The notes under the pieces were generated by a model. It was not told where the DNA came from. It saw only the letters and a list, made by a program, of their open reading frames with translations, and made no database searches. This document shows positions 22,395-35,219 of a stretch of DNA of 64,000 nt, in pieces. A program made the position numbers and the translations under genes. How positions within the stretch are numbered: the stretch's first letter is position 1; the number at the start of each line of letters is the position of its first letter. Source of the DNA: Atriophallophorus winterbourni (Eukaryota; Platyhelminthes; Trematoda; Plagiorchiida; Microphallidae); NCBI GenBank assembly GCA_013407085.1, contig JACCGJ010001700.1:1-64000 (forward strand), in the 5' to 3' direction.

Positions 22395-25300
22395 TTCAAT
22401 TCAATTGAATTCAATTTTATTGGTCTAAAAAGCATACAGCTTTACAAAAAACCACAAAATAATATGGGAGCAGCGAATAATATAACAAGCAAAAATGGGA
22501 TTTGTTTGCTTACTAAGCAGTTCAAAAATCGGGTAAAAATCCAAAGGGCAGAAACTGTTTTCGATTGTTGGGATTACAAATGTAGATGCATGGTGTTAAG
22601 TGTATAGTTTTCTTCGATGCACGGGTTTAGAGTCAAAACGACATCAAGACTTCTCTTGAAAATCTGCTGATTTGGTCAGTTTACAACAGAATGTGGTAGA
22701 TTGTTTCAAGTAAAGCAAACTCGCAAGGCAAAAAATGTCGTCTACAGTTGAGTCGTGAATGAGGGACAGTTAGAATAAATGTGTGAGCTCTTGTCTTATG
22801 CGAGCCCCGTAGATTAAACAAGCATTGTAGACGGTGATTTTCGGTATTCAAAATATTATAAACCAAAATCAAATCGCCCCGGAGACAACGACAAGGATAA
22901 TCGAATAAATTCGTGGTTTTGATTCGCTCGTTGTATGGTTTCCGGCTGAGTCCGGTGACAAGTTTCGTAGCTAGATGATATATTCTTTGCAAAGTCGCAA
23001 CATCTTTTTTAAGGGATGGCGACCATGCTTGAACTGCATATTCCATCGTGGGCCTTATGTACGTATTTATAATGCAGGGAATTATCTGTTTTGAGAACCT
23101 ACCGAAAATTCTCTTTAAGAGTGACAATTTCTGTAATGCTTTTCGATAGACGGAGTTGCAGTGGCTCGACATCCCTAGGGTGTTGCTCATTAGCACACCC
23201 AAGTCCTTTTGTTCCATGGTCCACGAGAGGCTGTGTGTACCAAGAAAATACTGGAACTCCAAATATTTTTCAAGGTTTAACATATGACACTTTTGAAAAT
23301 TGAAAAATAGGCGTTTTTTTAGGGGCCAAACCTGGAGGTTGTCCAAATCCTTCTGGAGCATTTCGCAGTATTCCACTTATTTATCCTCGACCACCCTTTA
23401 TATCGGCCGCGAACAGTACGATCTTACATTTGATGAGAGCCGGTATGTCATTACATAAAGTGCGAAGAGGATTGGACAGAGGACGGATCCCTGAGGCACT
23501 CCACTTGTCCGGCTACCGATTCGATAGAGCACCGTCCAAGAGACTTGCACAAGCCTGTCAGTCAGGTAATCTTGTAACCAGGCTAACAGTCTGCCAGTGA
23601 ATCCACAACGTTCCAGCTTCTGTAAGAGAATACTGTGGTTTACACGGTCACATGTTTTCGACATATCGAGGTAACAAACATGGATGGTTTCCCCAAAATC
23701 TACTGCTCGAGTCCAATCTTCAAGGGTAAGGAGAAGGTTAGTAAGGCAGGAGTATCCCTTTCTAAAACCGTGTTGCGCTCACGAAAATAGCTTTTTCTTC
23801 AGCGTATTTGCTTAGTTTGTTCGCCACGATCGTTTCGAGCACCTTGGATACGGCGGACAACAAGGTTAAAGGCCTGTAATTTGCGGGATATGAACGTCTT
23901 TGAAAATCTTGGAGGTTATACCGGATTTCGATTCCGTCGGTATGACACATTTGGACAGCGATTCGCAGAATAACGGAGTCAGAAGTCCGCATAGAAATGG
24001 TGCACAATGCTTGAGTATATTGGGGGTGATTTTATCATGACCAGGGGATTTTCTGGGATTCAACGATAGTAGAGTTCCCAGCACCTCTTCTTTGGTAATG
24101 GTTATTGTGTTCAATGGTGCAAGATGCATTATTTCTGGATCCAGTTGTATATCCACGCTTTCCTTTGGACAAAATACTGTAGCGTAGTAATTTACGAGAA
24201 CATCAGCGGTGTCAGCTGCATTTTTGGCCATTCTAGAGGGCGTCCGTAAGGCCGCAATTCCTGTTTTCACTGAACACTGCTTGTTCACAATCTGTTAAAG
24301 AAGCTTTGAATTTCGCTTCATTTTATAAATTATATCAGCTTCATACTGTATTTTTTCTTCAGCAATAAGTTTACTCACCTGGTTTCTTCGTTTTCGTAAG
24401 GTCTCCCATGTGGTATCGGTGGTTAACGGGCGATGGTTTCTCCAAGCCATATTTCGCAATTTAATCCATTTCCGAGTGCGACTGCGGAATTTGAATCCGA
24501 ATGCATTTCCACACTGTACGTATGCTGAGTTTGAGTTGATTTCTCGGTTAAGCTTGGTCAAAATGCTAGACCACTGCTCTTTTACTCCGATGCCTTCAAT
24601 TTGCCAATCGTTAAGCAAACTTAGGGTGTTTGATAATTTAGATAGGCATACATTTCTGATGATTTTTATTGTATCGTTTGTTCGCTCTGCTCGACATAGG
24701 TAGTAAAAATTCAAGACCAAATGATCGCTCGAACTTAGCGGAAAATCGTATGTAATGTTTTCCACGGAGACTTCTTCAGTAGTCAAGATCAGATCGAGCA
24801 TTGATGGCATATCTGTCCCTTTGAATCTTGTATTGCTTTAAACGCGATTATACAAGGGAATTTCGTCAAACAGCTGCTGGAAGATGGCAGCAGTGGAGGT
24901 ATGAGAAATGTTGTTAGACTTAAGCAAGTTAGGCAGATTAAAGTCTCCCATGATCCGGATTCTGGTATGATATCTCGAAGCAATCGAGCGTAGCTTGTAA
25001 AGTAGATTTTCGTATTATACACTTTCGGGGCTGCTGGTGGACGATAAATTACGCCGATTGTGCAATCTTCGCATGTAGTCGTTGTCAACAAGTAACATAG
25101 TGTGTCCTGAAGCACCAAGTCGGAATCCGTGAGTTCTCTGCATTTGAGTCTATGATCATAATAGAGTGTCACACCTCCTCCGCGTGATGCACGGTCTCGG
25201 CGAAGCAGTGACATACCAGCAATCTCTAACTCACAATCGTGAATTTCCGGGTTAAGCCAAGTTTCGGTAATTGCAATTAACTGAGGTCGTTTTGTTTCAC

Positions 25301-27100
25301 ACCTAGCGACAATTTCGGCAAATTTGTTTATTAAGCATTGGGCATTGGTGTAAGGCATCCAAAAACAGTTTTGGTAAGTAAAGATGGATGGTGTCGTGTG
25401 ATGGCATAATCTGGGACATCGTTATTGTCGCGCCGACTCCGGAAGAGTAGGCACGTTCCATATAGGCTTACATGTCGTTGCAACAAAGCCATGCCCTTCT
25501 GTATCCATGGTGTTGTACATTGTCGCCATTTTAACTATAAATCCTTGAATTGATTCTTCGCACAAATGAGCTCACCTCGAAAAATTGCTTCTATTGTATC
25601 TATAAAAGAACAAAAGATATAAAGCGTGGCAACTAAAATGGGTTAACTATGAATAACGCTAGTTGCAGATATTAGTGCCCAAACCTCTCTCAAGCTGTTT
25701 ATATTGTGTTCAACTCAATTTGTTTTTGTGATTAGCGACCGTGAGGTCTTCATTTTCTTCATTATATTTGCGTCAAGGTATTTCATGTATCATCCACGTA
25801 TATCTCTAAGATTGAGGTTCGTAGCTTCTTAGTGTGAATGCCTGCTATCTTATCGTTTTGATGCCCGATCAAACACTTCCAATCGATAATAGTAATTAGC
25901 GTCGTTAACACTTATATGTGTGTATCTGAAACGAAAGATGGCGGGCACAGCGTGATGTAATGAGTTAATCACCGAATTCAATATTACATTGTTCCGGGAA
26001 TGTTCATACGGATGATAAATACTAAATGTCGGCCTGGCACCCAGACTGGTCAAATGAAAATGTCATTCTAGCTGTTGTTCGGATGATGCATGTTCATAAT
26101 TCATGCAAGGTGTAATGCTCGTATGAACAAGAATCGAGCTCGTGAGATAGATTTCAGTATTAGTTTTCGAGGTAGAGGAATTCTGTTGATGGACAGTCAG
26201 TAGACGCCCATTCGACTTTTTAAGTTGGCTAACATCTGAGTTGCAGCTAGGGTTTGCAACACTACGCTGTTCAACGTCCCAAAAATTTTCTTTACGTACG
26301 GGAGCCTCTTGTGGATGTACAGCATGTAGCCTTGTGTTTAGGTCGGTTTCACTTTATAGTGAGTTATTGTCTGCAATTACTATCGACTTCAATGCTTCTT
26401 CGAATTTTTGAGAACAATTCCTAAAGTATTTGATTCCATCTTCGAGGTTTCCTGATTGTCATACGTTGGTCTCAGCGCAGTTTAACAGCATTGTTCTACA
26501 GACACCTAGAAGTTTAGCATTATTAGTAAAGACAACTGCCTCATTAGTCAAAATATTATCGCAACTAGTGTGTATCATAGTAGAGCGCATTTAACACATG
26601 ACTACTTTCGATTTCACACTTACCCCATTTTTGCAAATTTTACACTAATCGTGACATCCGATAGCTGATAAGGTCAAGGTCGCCTGATCGTTGAATGTGG
26701 ATTTAGATAGCTTAAACGAAAAAACATAGGCGCGTATCGATCGATTAACGGTTACGAGATGAAATTTGCGAGGTTCGCGTAGGAACGTAAAGCAATCTAT
26801 TGGATGCAAATTATCGAGTGAAACAGTCGTGGTGTCCGTAGATTTGATCTCACACACACACGGCTTGTTGAAATCAGCAGAAGAAGATCTTCCGAATGAT
26901 AGCGGTCCCGAGCAAGTCAAAACAACGACAACAAATTTTGCACGCGCACAAAATTTCCATGGTGATGTGGAAAATAGGAACTTTCGAAATATTGATCACA
27001 GGACACTAAAAATGTTTAAGTCCAATAGATCTCTTCAAGCGAAATCGAATGGTGTAAGAATGATCCAGATAGAATCAGTGAGTAACGAGTAATGTTCAAA
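22395..27100 (-). mobile_element. CR1-like LINE, long minus-strand copy (ORF1 to 3' tail)
   Basis: Read right to left: ORF1 remnants from about 26920, including the PHD-type finger (CKICKNGVSVKSKVV then HTSCDNILTNEA and LLGVC, 26650-26480). The endonuclease is at 25358-24789 (MPYTNAQCLINKFAE, ITETWLNPE, RGGGVTLYYD, IGVIYRPPAA) and continues to 24295. RT follows at 24288-23762 (LNPRKSPGHDKITPNILKHC) and 23664-23398 (RVNHSILLQKLE, SGVPQGSVL). The thumb and C-terminus are at 23376-22681, with a 3' tail 'ttcaattcaattgaattcaa' at 22395-22415. Frames are broken many times and the FADD box is degraded. The stretch 25400-26100 is poorly readable. Confidence 0.85.
24295..24810 (-). pseudogene. CR1-like ORF2 segment: endonuclease C-terminus and basic linker
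   Basis: The open stretch begins MLDLILTTEEVSVENI and SSSDHLVLNFYYL, the endonuclease C-terminal signature. It runs through FRSRTRKWIKLRNMAWR, the basic linker before RT in all CR1 copies here, to YKMKRNSKLL. It is 171 codons and is the best-preserved part of this minus-strand element. Confidence 0.8.
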
Positions 27101-27109
27101 AGTATCAGA

Positions 27110-27475
27110 GTACAAAATTACGCGTCCGCCAGGTGGATCACAGCACCGTTGGAATGCTCTTAGATGTCCAAGAAGCTGCCACTGGTACAGATACAAAGTG
27201 TAAATTCAACTACGACAGACAACAGTGAAGATTTATTAGTGATGCTCTCCAAACCAGCAACGCAGCTGTGGGAGAAATTGATCTTCCCGAATCGGACAAT
27301 TTATTAATTTGAACATACTTTGTAGACCAACTTTAGAAAGCAATCCTGGATTCGTTACTTTGTATCATTCTCTGATTAAAAGCTTATACTGAGTTGCGTT
27401 AGAAAGCAGTTCGGGGGCATTTGACTGCTGCAACATTCTGCCTACAGTGGATCACCCACTCGAACATGTATAACC
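27110..27475 (+). mobile_element. CR1-like LINE fragments (ORF1 C-terminus and 3' piece)
   Basis: 27150-27290 matches 15210-15340 of the full-length copy ('ggtacagatacaaagtgtaaat', 'caacagtgaagattta'), the ORF1 C-terminal region. At 27425-27470 'ctacagtggatcacccactcgaaca' matches the post-RT region at 18205-18235. They are two unlinked scraps. Confidence 0.65.
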
Positions 27476-27479
27476 TGTA

Positions 27480-29075
27480 TCCCTGGTCTACACTATCTTC
27501 TAGATTCTACGGTCTACCAAAAATACATAAATAAGGCATTTCTGTAAGACCTATCTGATGCCAGTTTGTCAGATCGCACAAACTTGAGCGTCCAGCAAAT
27601 TATCAACGGTGTATCGATCTGCCTAAGATGAACAACTTCGTTTTTAATGAGCAATTATATAAACAAAAAGAAGGGGTGGTAATGAGTTCACCGATATCTC
27701 TAGCACTTATGAACATGTATATGGAGCATTTCGAGAACAAAGCCCTTAACGATGAAGGGGTCAAGCCAAAATTATGGTGGCGCTGTTGATGACACATTTG
27801 TTATCATCAAGCGAGATCAGTTAGAGGCCTTCTTCAACTATTTAAATGGAATATACCCACAAGGGAAGTGGAATCCTGCACAGGCACACTTCCATTTTTG
27901 GACTGTTTAGCACAAATAGTAGACGGGAAAATAAAAATTTCTGTCTATCGGAAAGCCATCGATACAGATGCTGTACTACACTTCCGCTCATCAACTTCAG
28001 GTCTTCAGGTCCATAGCTCGTTCCATTTTCCTAAAGATAGAACACATTTGCAGCGAGAAGAGAGACCGAAAGCAGGCGTTCCGTGAAGCGAGCCAAAGGC
28101 TCATGGACCATGGTTATCCAAAAAGTTTTGTAAAATGCCAATTGATGAAGGTGAATACCCGTCAGGAAAATCGGAGAAAAATTGGCGAGATACAGTTTGT
28201 ATACCGTATGTAAAATGCACATCTGAAGCGACAAGTAGAATCACGAACCAGGCGGCCATACGCGTAACTTATAAAAAAGGGAAAACTATCCGTTCGTTTC
28301 GGATGCACCTTAAGGATAAAAAACTATTATCTAGCATTACGAACAGTATCTACAGAATCCACTGTAAGGACTGTTCGGGTATTTACATAAGACAGACTTC
28401 CAGAGAAATTCACACTAGAATCGAAGAACAATAAAAGCGTGTCCAGAGACAGCAGTGGGTTGCGAGGGAATATCGATCCCTTATTCGTGATTCGGCCTTG
28501 GTGAAGCACGTTTTACATAAAGGCCACAACTTCGCTCTATAAAATGTTGAAATAATGAGACGACGTATTAAACCGATTAGCGAACGCCTATATGCGGAGG
28601 CGGTCGAAATTGCGAAGGCAGGTCGACTGGAGGTCAATAAGGTGGATGGGGCAGAAACCCCACAATCTGCCGCTCGGCACCGATGGAAAGGTAAATAGTT
28701 GTTATTCACTTTATACCTACTAGTTAATTAGATTTTTCTTTTTCTTCAAAAATAGCTTAGCCATTAGCCTTGATTGTTATATACTTATACGCATGTGGGC
28801 CGCTGTGTCAACTGACCTCGAGCGTGTTAACTTGTATTAGATTGACGTGGATACACACTAGGATGAAAATCGACCACTGATCCTGGTCATTCCCACGAAA
28901 CGTGATACTGTAGGCGTACTATATGCCGGTTTAGCGGTAAGGTCAAGTAAGTGGTAGTGGGTTGACGTCTACTTAATCATGTTCCCTGTCCTGACTATCA
29001 CCATTGGTCGGACAAAGCTTCTGTGCCAGAAGTGAAACATTACCTAAAAACTGCTCTAACTGATTACACTCAAAT
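27480..29075 (+). mobile_element. Penelope-like element, decayed reverse transcriptase and GIY-YIG nuclease
   Basis: PLE motifs appear in order: FYGLPKIHK (27510), the GVVMSSPISLALMNMYMEHFE block (27670-27735), VDDTFVII (27785-27805, in a shifted frame), LPFLDCLAQ with SVYRKAIDTDAV (27890-27975), QRLMDHGYPKSFVK (28100-28135), the IPYV region (28200), and a GIY-YIG domain (YRIHCKDCSGIYIRQTSREIHTRI, with R replacing G in the usual IGQ; 28350-28425). The 3' region 28600-29075 matches 47650-48210 on the opposite strand. At least three frameshifts make it inactive. Confidence 0.85.
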
Positions 29076-29089
29076 TTCTTTGCAGTATG

Positions 29090-29245
29090 AATACTCGATC
29101 GGTCCCAAACATATTCCAATCGATTGCTGTGGTCTATGAGCCTTTGGGTCGCTTCACCGTGCTCCTGCTTTCGGTCTCTTTCGTCGCTGCACAAGTGTTC
29201 TGTCATATGGAAAATGAAACAAGCTATGGACCTGAAGACCTGTCG
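29090..29245 (-). mobile_element. PLE fragment, inverted
   Basis: Minus-strand reading TEHLCSDERDRKQ followed by QRLIDH is the PLE linker seen at 28030-28115 on the plus strand. Similar abutting sequence ('cgatcggtcc' then 'attccaatc') is found near 33230. Confidence 0.65.
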
Positions 29246-29249
29246 GTTT

Positions 29250-29480
29250 TAATTGTAGCAGTTTACCTTCTACCGGGGCTCACTCCGCTAGCTTGTATGA
29301 CCTTAAAATCCACGTTAGACGAATTTTTATTTAATTATTCGATTCCAGAATACTTATACAATGTTTAATCTAATTACTTATCTTGTTTTGCATACCTACA
29401 TTTAAATTTTTACCATCATATGTTTATGCTTGTTGCTTTTAGACCATTAAAACCCTCGGATTACCTTGAACTGTTGAATA
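29250..29480 (+). mobile_element. CR1-like LINE 3' end
   Basis: The terminal residues LKSTLDEFLFNYSIPEYLYNV, stop at 29368, and a 3' UTR with 'gcttgttgcttttagaccattaaaac' plus a degenerate tail identify a 5'-truncated copy. Confidence 0.65.
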
Positions 29481-29504
29481 CAACCATTTTCCATTCTGCA
29501 CACA

Positions 29505-30342
29505 TTAGCCTGGTAGTGGGGGCGGCACTTTTATAGTAAGGTGAACATGTTCCGCATAACAGCTTTTAACAGCACAACTGCATTCGTTACTTTGCCCATT
29601 CACGATACGTAAATGGAAAGCATTCAGCTTTAGTTCCTGTCTTGCGTGGATGATCCAGGTCTCATTGCCGTACAGTAAAGTGTTGAGTACGCACGCACTG
29701 TATACCTTCATCTTTGTCTTAGTTATCGTGCGGTTGCTGAGGACACGAGATTTAAAACGGGACAAGAAGGCAGCTGCTCTGCCAATCCGTTTATCAATCT
29801 GCGTGATTGGCGAGCGGTTATCCGCAGTAGTAGAACTAATATGTAAAATGATATGCTGGTTCATACTGACAGTTTTCGGCAATGATGATGGGAGGAGATA
29901 CAGTCCCTTGATCACGGACTTTGCTCTTGCTCATTGTGATGGTCAGTATGAGATGTTTTTTGTTGGCCATGGATGTACATTACAATCGCATGAATTTTCG
30001 TGTTCTACAACTTTTCGACTGATTAAACAGTCCGATTCGTCAGGAACAATCTCTCCGCAGCGCTTTTCACCCATAGGCATAACTCGTTATTGGGCGTCAT
30101 TTTGACCGCGGCGCGGTGATCTGCGTGTCAGCCAGACAGAGCTGTATCTGCTCCTACCCAGCATGCAGACGACGCTTACACAATGCCTCCAATCTGAGCG
30201 GTCAAGAACTCGTTCATCCCAACTCGCATGGTCAATGCCAAGAACTTTCATATCTCTTTTGCAAACGTCTTTGAACCGCAATTGCGGTCTACCCAATGGT
30301 CGACTTCCTGCTTGCAACTCATCAATATGAGTAACCATAAAC
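29505..30342 (-). mobile_element. RTE-clade LINE, C-terminal region
   Basis: Minus strand: ITQIDKRIGRAAAFLSRFKSR and YSACVLNTLLYGNETWIIHARQELKLNAFHLR (29850-29580) and SRPLGRPQLRFKDVCKRDMKVLGIDHASW (30310-30225). The latter block lies upstream on the plus axis but downstream in this protein, so the pieces are rearranged or come from two copies. It is homologous to 7371-8235. Confidence 0.82.
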
Positions 30343-30344
30343 AA

Positions 30345-30560
30345 ACTGTTTTTCTAACATTATATACTACTTATTAATAAAATCTGAATTCTGTGGTCAT
30401 CATTATCGTTGTTGCCAAAATATTTCAAACTGTCACCGGTGCTAGATTGCACCGATTATGGAACTTAGCATAAACATAAAGTTAAATTCCACGTTGCAAA
30501 TGAGGATGTATCCTCGAATTCACAAACACTTCGACAATGTCAAAATCGACATGTGACTTG
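30345..30560. repeat. PLE terminal-repeat fragment of the 41.3-kb hammerhead family
   Basis: 'atactacttattaataaaatctgaatt', 'ggtgctagattgcaccgatt' and 'ttgcaaatgaggatgtatcctcgaattc' match 41360-41530 in order. The hammerhead part is missing at its left edge. A PLE GIY-YIG fragment lies immediately to the right. Confidence 0.65.
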
Positions 30561-30569
30561 TAGCTAATA

Positions 30570-30715
30570 TATAATTTGTGCCAACAAACTGAATAATGGT
30601 TTGATATTCCTTGGCACTTCGGTACTGCCTTTTGACGCATTTTCGGTGTGCCTCGATTCTGATGTAGTTATCTAGAAGTCTGTCCAATGTACACAGCAGC
30701 GAAACCCGTTAGCGA
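30570..30715 (-). mobile_element. PLE GIY-YIG nuclease fragment
   Basis: Minus-strand translation near 30710-30660 reads AAVYIGQTSR, the GIY-YIG core of Penelope-like elements, followed by a stop and an eroded region. It directly precedes (in its own orientation) the terminal-repeat fragment at 30345-30560. Confidence 0.65.
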
Positions 30716-32427
30716 TTCAATCGACTGAAGAATTACCGCCATCAACAGTGACGCAACAGCTGACTGAGATCGAAATAAATCCAGTGATTATACAACGACA
30801 TTTGTGTCGAATGAACCCTAGGAAATCCCCTGGAGCGGATGGAATCACTCCGACTATACTAAAATCCTGCGAACAGCAGCTGTGTGAACCTTTGTGTGAA
30901 TTGTTTAAACATTCTCTAATTGAAGGAGTGGTGCCAACAGAGTGGAAGACAGGGGTAATTTCACCTATCTACAAAGGCGGTAGACGTTCAGATCCGGCAA
31001 ACTACCGTCCTGTCACCCTACTTCCTGTGATATCCAAAGTTCTAGAGCGTATAGTGACTGAAAATATAGTTCATCACGTGGAATCACAAAATATGCTATC
31101 TGTAGCACAGCATGGTTTTCGTAAATCTCGCTCATGCTTGACAAATTTGTTGACGGTTTTAAATGACTGGACCCAAGCGGTTGACGAAGGAGCTAGCATC
31201 CACGCTTGTTATCTGGATATGTCTAAAGCTTTTGACCGAGTTGATCACTTTCGATTAATACAAAAGCTGAAGCAGATGGGTATCAGCGGACAGCTACTCA
31301 TATGGCTTGAAAGTTACCTCAGTGGGCGCAAGGCGATCGTTCGAATCAACGGGGTACAATCACAGGCTATTGATGCCTCTAGTGGCGTCCCGCAAGGTTC
31401 AGTCCTCGGGCCAGTACTTTTCTTGGCTTACATAAACGACCTACCAGAGACGCTCGCATGCAAGGTGATTCTTTTTGCTGATGACATTAAACTTTGGACG
31501 CGGATAAAAACAACTGCGGACTGTGTACAGCTGCAACGTGATCTAGATGCTCTACATGAATGGTCGGTACGGAATAATTTACCATTCAATTTCCAAAAAT
31601 GCAAGGTGTTGCAAATTGGTAAGCCATTCCAATACCAATATCACTTTGGGCAGACTATTTTGAGCTGGACAGAATCGGAAAGGGATCTTGGAGTCTGGGT
31701 ATGCGGCAGCCTGAAGAACAGCCTGCATTGTGAGGTTATCTACAAGCGTGCTTCCAAGCTTCTAGGTATGCTGCGACGGATTTTCAGAACCTTCTCGCCT
31801 GGAACGTTGCCCACCATCATGAAAGCATATATATCCAACCATGGAGCATGCATCACAAGCTTGGACTCCGTGGTTAAAAAAAGATATACTGTTGCTTGAC
31901 AAAATATACCATCGCGCAACCAAACTCGTAAGAGGTTTCCGTGAACTAGCGTACGAGGAACGATTGAAAAAACTGAGGCTCCCCACTCCCCTTCAAAGAA
32001 GCCTTCGAAGCGATGTGATACTGACATATAAAATATTGAATACCCCACATCATCCCTTAAAACATTTATTCGAATACCGTGATTCACGTCATACACGCAG
32101 CCACTCAGCGACACTGCAAATTCCCCACTCCCGTATCAGCTGTCGCCGATATTTTTATTGTGTACGTGTCTGTTTCCTTTGGAATTCCCTCCCCGAAACT
32201 CTTGTCATCTCTCCCAGCATCGAAACGCTTATTCGAAATTTGGATACTTATTTGTTGCATAATGATTTGACGACACCTGCGTATTGACTCATGGTAACTA
32301 CACAACTTGACTATACTCGACATTACATGTTTATTTTATACCCATTTCCAGAACGAATATTTACTATGATATGGTAATTGTAAAGCTATGTGCTTTTTGT
32401 GACCATAAATTCTTGAATCTTGAACCC
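30716..32427 (+). mobile_element. CR1-like LINE with near-intact reverse transcriptase, 5'-truncated
   Basis: A 383-codon frame (30748-31899) covers RT from RKSPGADGITP through YRPVTLLPVISKVLERI, QHGFRKSRSCLTNLL, MSKAFDRVDH, SGVPQGSVLGPVLFLAYINDLPE, the intact catalytic LFADDIKLW, LPFNFQKC, RDLGVWVCGS and MLRRIFRTFS. A one-base excess in the TATATAT run at about 31828-31834 shifts the frame. The rest is in frame at 31841-32287 (MEHASQAWTPWLKKD to the C-terminus). The 3' UTR ends with a 'ttcttgaatcttgaac' tail. The endonuclease is absent. Confidence 0.9.
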
Positions 32428-32429
32428 TT

Positions 32430-33255
32430 ACACTGGATTATGTAGATGGTATTCGTGACGCTTGATAAAACTCCCTTACCCTTTTGGTGCACGAAGGTCG
32501 AAGATATAACATACGTTTAACTATAGGTCCTAAGTATGAACGCTTGGTTCGAAATTCTACCGATTGCATTTTGCATACGGTATACAAACCTTACCTCAAC
32601 CTTTCTTCTCTGATTTCGCCGACGAATATTTTACCCCCATCAATTGGCTTTTCACAAAACGTTCAACTTAACCGTGGTTTAAGAATCTCTGTGTAGCTTC
32701 ACGCTGAGCCACAATTTATTTGTTTTCATGGCTGTCCGTGTATTCTATCTAAATAAGGATCACGCTATGGACGTGAAGACATGTCTCAGATGCGCGGAAG
32801 TGTATCGTAATACAGATTTTCGATAAACCTGTCTTTATTTTCCATCTACTTTCTGCGCCAAACATTCCATTTTGACCGTTATCATGTGGTCTAGGTCATT
32901 CAAATAGTTGTAAAAGGCTCCTAAATTTTTCCGCTTTATGTCATCAAAGTAGTGCCACCTTAACTATGACCTAATCCTTTGATTATTAAGAAACTTATTG
33001 TGCAATAGACAACTCGGCAACTGATCCTGTTCATACCTTCGTGACGTGTTGCCCCTAGGTTCTTTTGCGGTAAGGTTGAAACAGAGGTGCTGTGTTAACT
33101 GCTACTTAGTAATTACCTCTGTCGTAATATCACTTGGTCACATGAAGCTTCCGTCAAAAGTCAAACTTTTCTCAAAAACTGCTCTCACCGATTAAACACA
33201 AATTTCTTTCCATTATGAATACACGATCGGTCCAAAACAGATTCCAATCAATTGC
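32430..33255. mobile_element. Scrambled PLE remnants
   Basis: Minus-strand reading between 32690 and 32490 shows a decayed PLE linker. 33110-33250 matches the PLE 3' region at 28970-29120 ('aaactgctctcaccgatta', 'cacaaatttctttcc', 'atgaatacacgatcggtcc'). Nothing is open for more than 70 codons. Confidence 0.55.
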
Positions 33256-35215
33256 GCAAACACTGATACCTCAGAACACGAAGGAACTAAGACTACAAAG
33301 AAAGTAGCTGAGATTATATCCGAACGCATTCGTAGATACTGATCGATTTATTGAAGAATGCAACCACTTTGGTGCACCTAACGGTCTCAATCACTGATCA
33401 AAAGTGGATGAAAATATTGACCAGATAAGTGTAATTTAGGCGTTCTCACATCGTCCAAACGGTTTGCGAATGTCTAGTTGAACAGCTCAACAAGTAAATC
33501 AAGTTACGACTGGCACACACTGACGCGAGAATAGCCGAAACACGTATTTTCATGTCATGTGTGCGAGGACATGTAAGGTCGACACGACAAGGTGGCCAAA
33601 ACCAACAGCCAACCGTGATAGCATACGGGTAACAAGACGTTCGTAGATAGTGCGATTTAGAGCAAAGACACCGAAGGTGCTCCATAGCGTAGATTGTTTA
33701 CAAATGCGTCAGGTTAGGACACAGATAGAACGCAGCGCTTGGTCGTTAAGATTGCGTTACATATAACCATGTAATGAAATATGAGAATTAAAGACTCCAT
33801 ACAGCGCCACATATATGAAAGCGGAAAAGAATTTAAAATGCGTATTGTTTTGTGTCAGTTTAAGTAGCGAGGGTGATATGCAGACTTAGTTGATTACTGT
33901 GAAGAAAGATGTGCATGTCCGGGGACTGCGTACTGTCTTCCATGTTTGATTGAAAGAACAGGGATCAATAACAATATCTCGTCTTTGATCGACACACTTG
34001 GGCAGTAGTGATTCAACAGGTTAATGAATCCAGCGAATCTGTCCGTAAAGTTAGCCTCAAATAAGTGAGCAGGTCTCAATGTCGTGAATTCGTCCTGAAT
34101 GCAACGTTTCTCCCATCGACACCGATTTTTGAAGGGCAATGATTAAAACGAATGGGCTAAACGCGGAACGGAATGCGTGTTACATATAAAACTACAAGAA
34201 TAGGGAATAGAATTCATCACCAAAGAATCATTTAAATTCAACCACAGCATAGATGACCTTCTGGATTCTCTGGAGCATTTGGTAGTGTATAGCTGATGAT
34301 CAAAAGCATTATCCGATCAGATAAAATAAAACGTTCTTTTGAAGTCTTTAACTGATGGACAATTTTGCCGTAGGTGTGCTTGAAACGTACAACTAACAGT
34401 CCAATGAAATAAGTTTTAGACCATTCAAACAGACATTGGGACTAAGCGAAACTTGAGAGCCGTCTGTTAAAGCTGTTTTTGGGTAACGGTTCGCCAAATG
34501 TGATAGTTAGAACATGAAAAACATGATTAAGTGGAGCTTATTCACGCATCCATCATTCACTTTATTACTGAAGAGTCACATAGCCAAGCTCGAGATTAGT
34601 TGGCCCAATTTGCTTAGGAGAGGTCTGCTCATGTGTAGGGTTATAAGGTATGAAGAAGAAAAATGGCATTTTGACTGTCATGTGCACGAGTAAAATTGTA
34701 CAGCAAATGAATTGCTTTTAAACATGGCATTAGATTGATTTTTGACTACAGCTACGCCAAGTTCCATATTGTGAACTTCTTTACAATGGGTTGACTCAAA
34801 AGTGAAATCAATGGTCATTGCTTCAGCATCCCCTGCATGCGTTCCGTATCAGGCTTAATGCTCCACCGCAATACACATGCTCTCAAGTCCCACACTTTGA
34901 CCAGTGTCCAACACACATTCACGGACAGATGAAGCCTAGGCTGAAGATTGGTATGCCTTTCAGTGCTTGTATGAAGTACCCTTGCTGAATGTCCATATCC
35001 ACAAACTGGAGTGATACATACACTTGATTGTTTTAACGCAATTCGCTAAACTGACCGAATATACCATTTCTTTGAGGGGCACCAATCTCGAAGGACGAGT
35101 TCTGGATTTATATTTCATTGAAAGTTAAACCTGGTACAAGGTTTTACTTATCGCTTCTGATGCTACTTTAACATCGCCCGCGACATCCACCATTGGTTTC
35201 AACCAAATGGCGTTA
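33256..35215. other. Mostly unassigned; PLE 3' scrap at 34440-34560
   Basis: The only match I can see is 34445-34560, a reverse-oriented relative of the PLE 3' region ('gtttttgggtaacgg', 'tgtgatagttagaacatg', 'aacatgattaagt'; compare 47665-47745). No exon-like segment was found in the rest. Confidence 0.45.
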
Positions 35216-35219
35216 ACAA

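Noticed and set aside
28990..29035. Hammerhead-like site in the plus-strand PLE 3' region
   Set aside because: GAAAC and stem II are kept, but the first core reads GGACAAA instead of CTGACGA, so it cannot form the catalytic core.
29087..29368. 93-codon plus-strand frame as a small membrane protein
   Set aside because: Its first half is antisense to a PLE linker and its second half is the CR1 C-terminus. The join is accidental.
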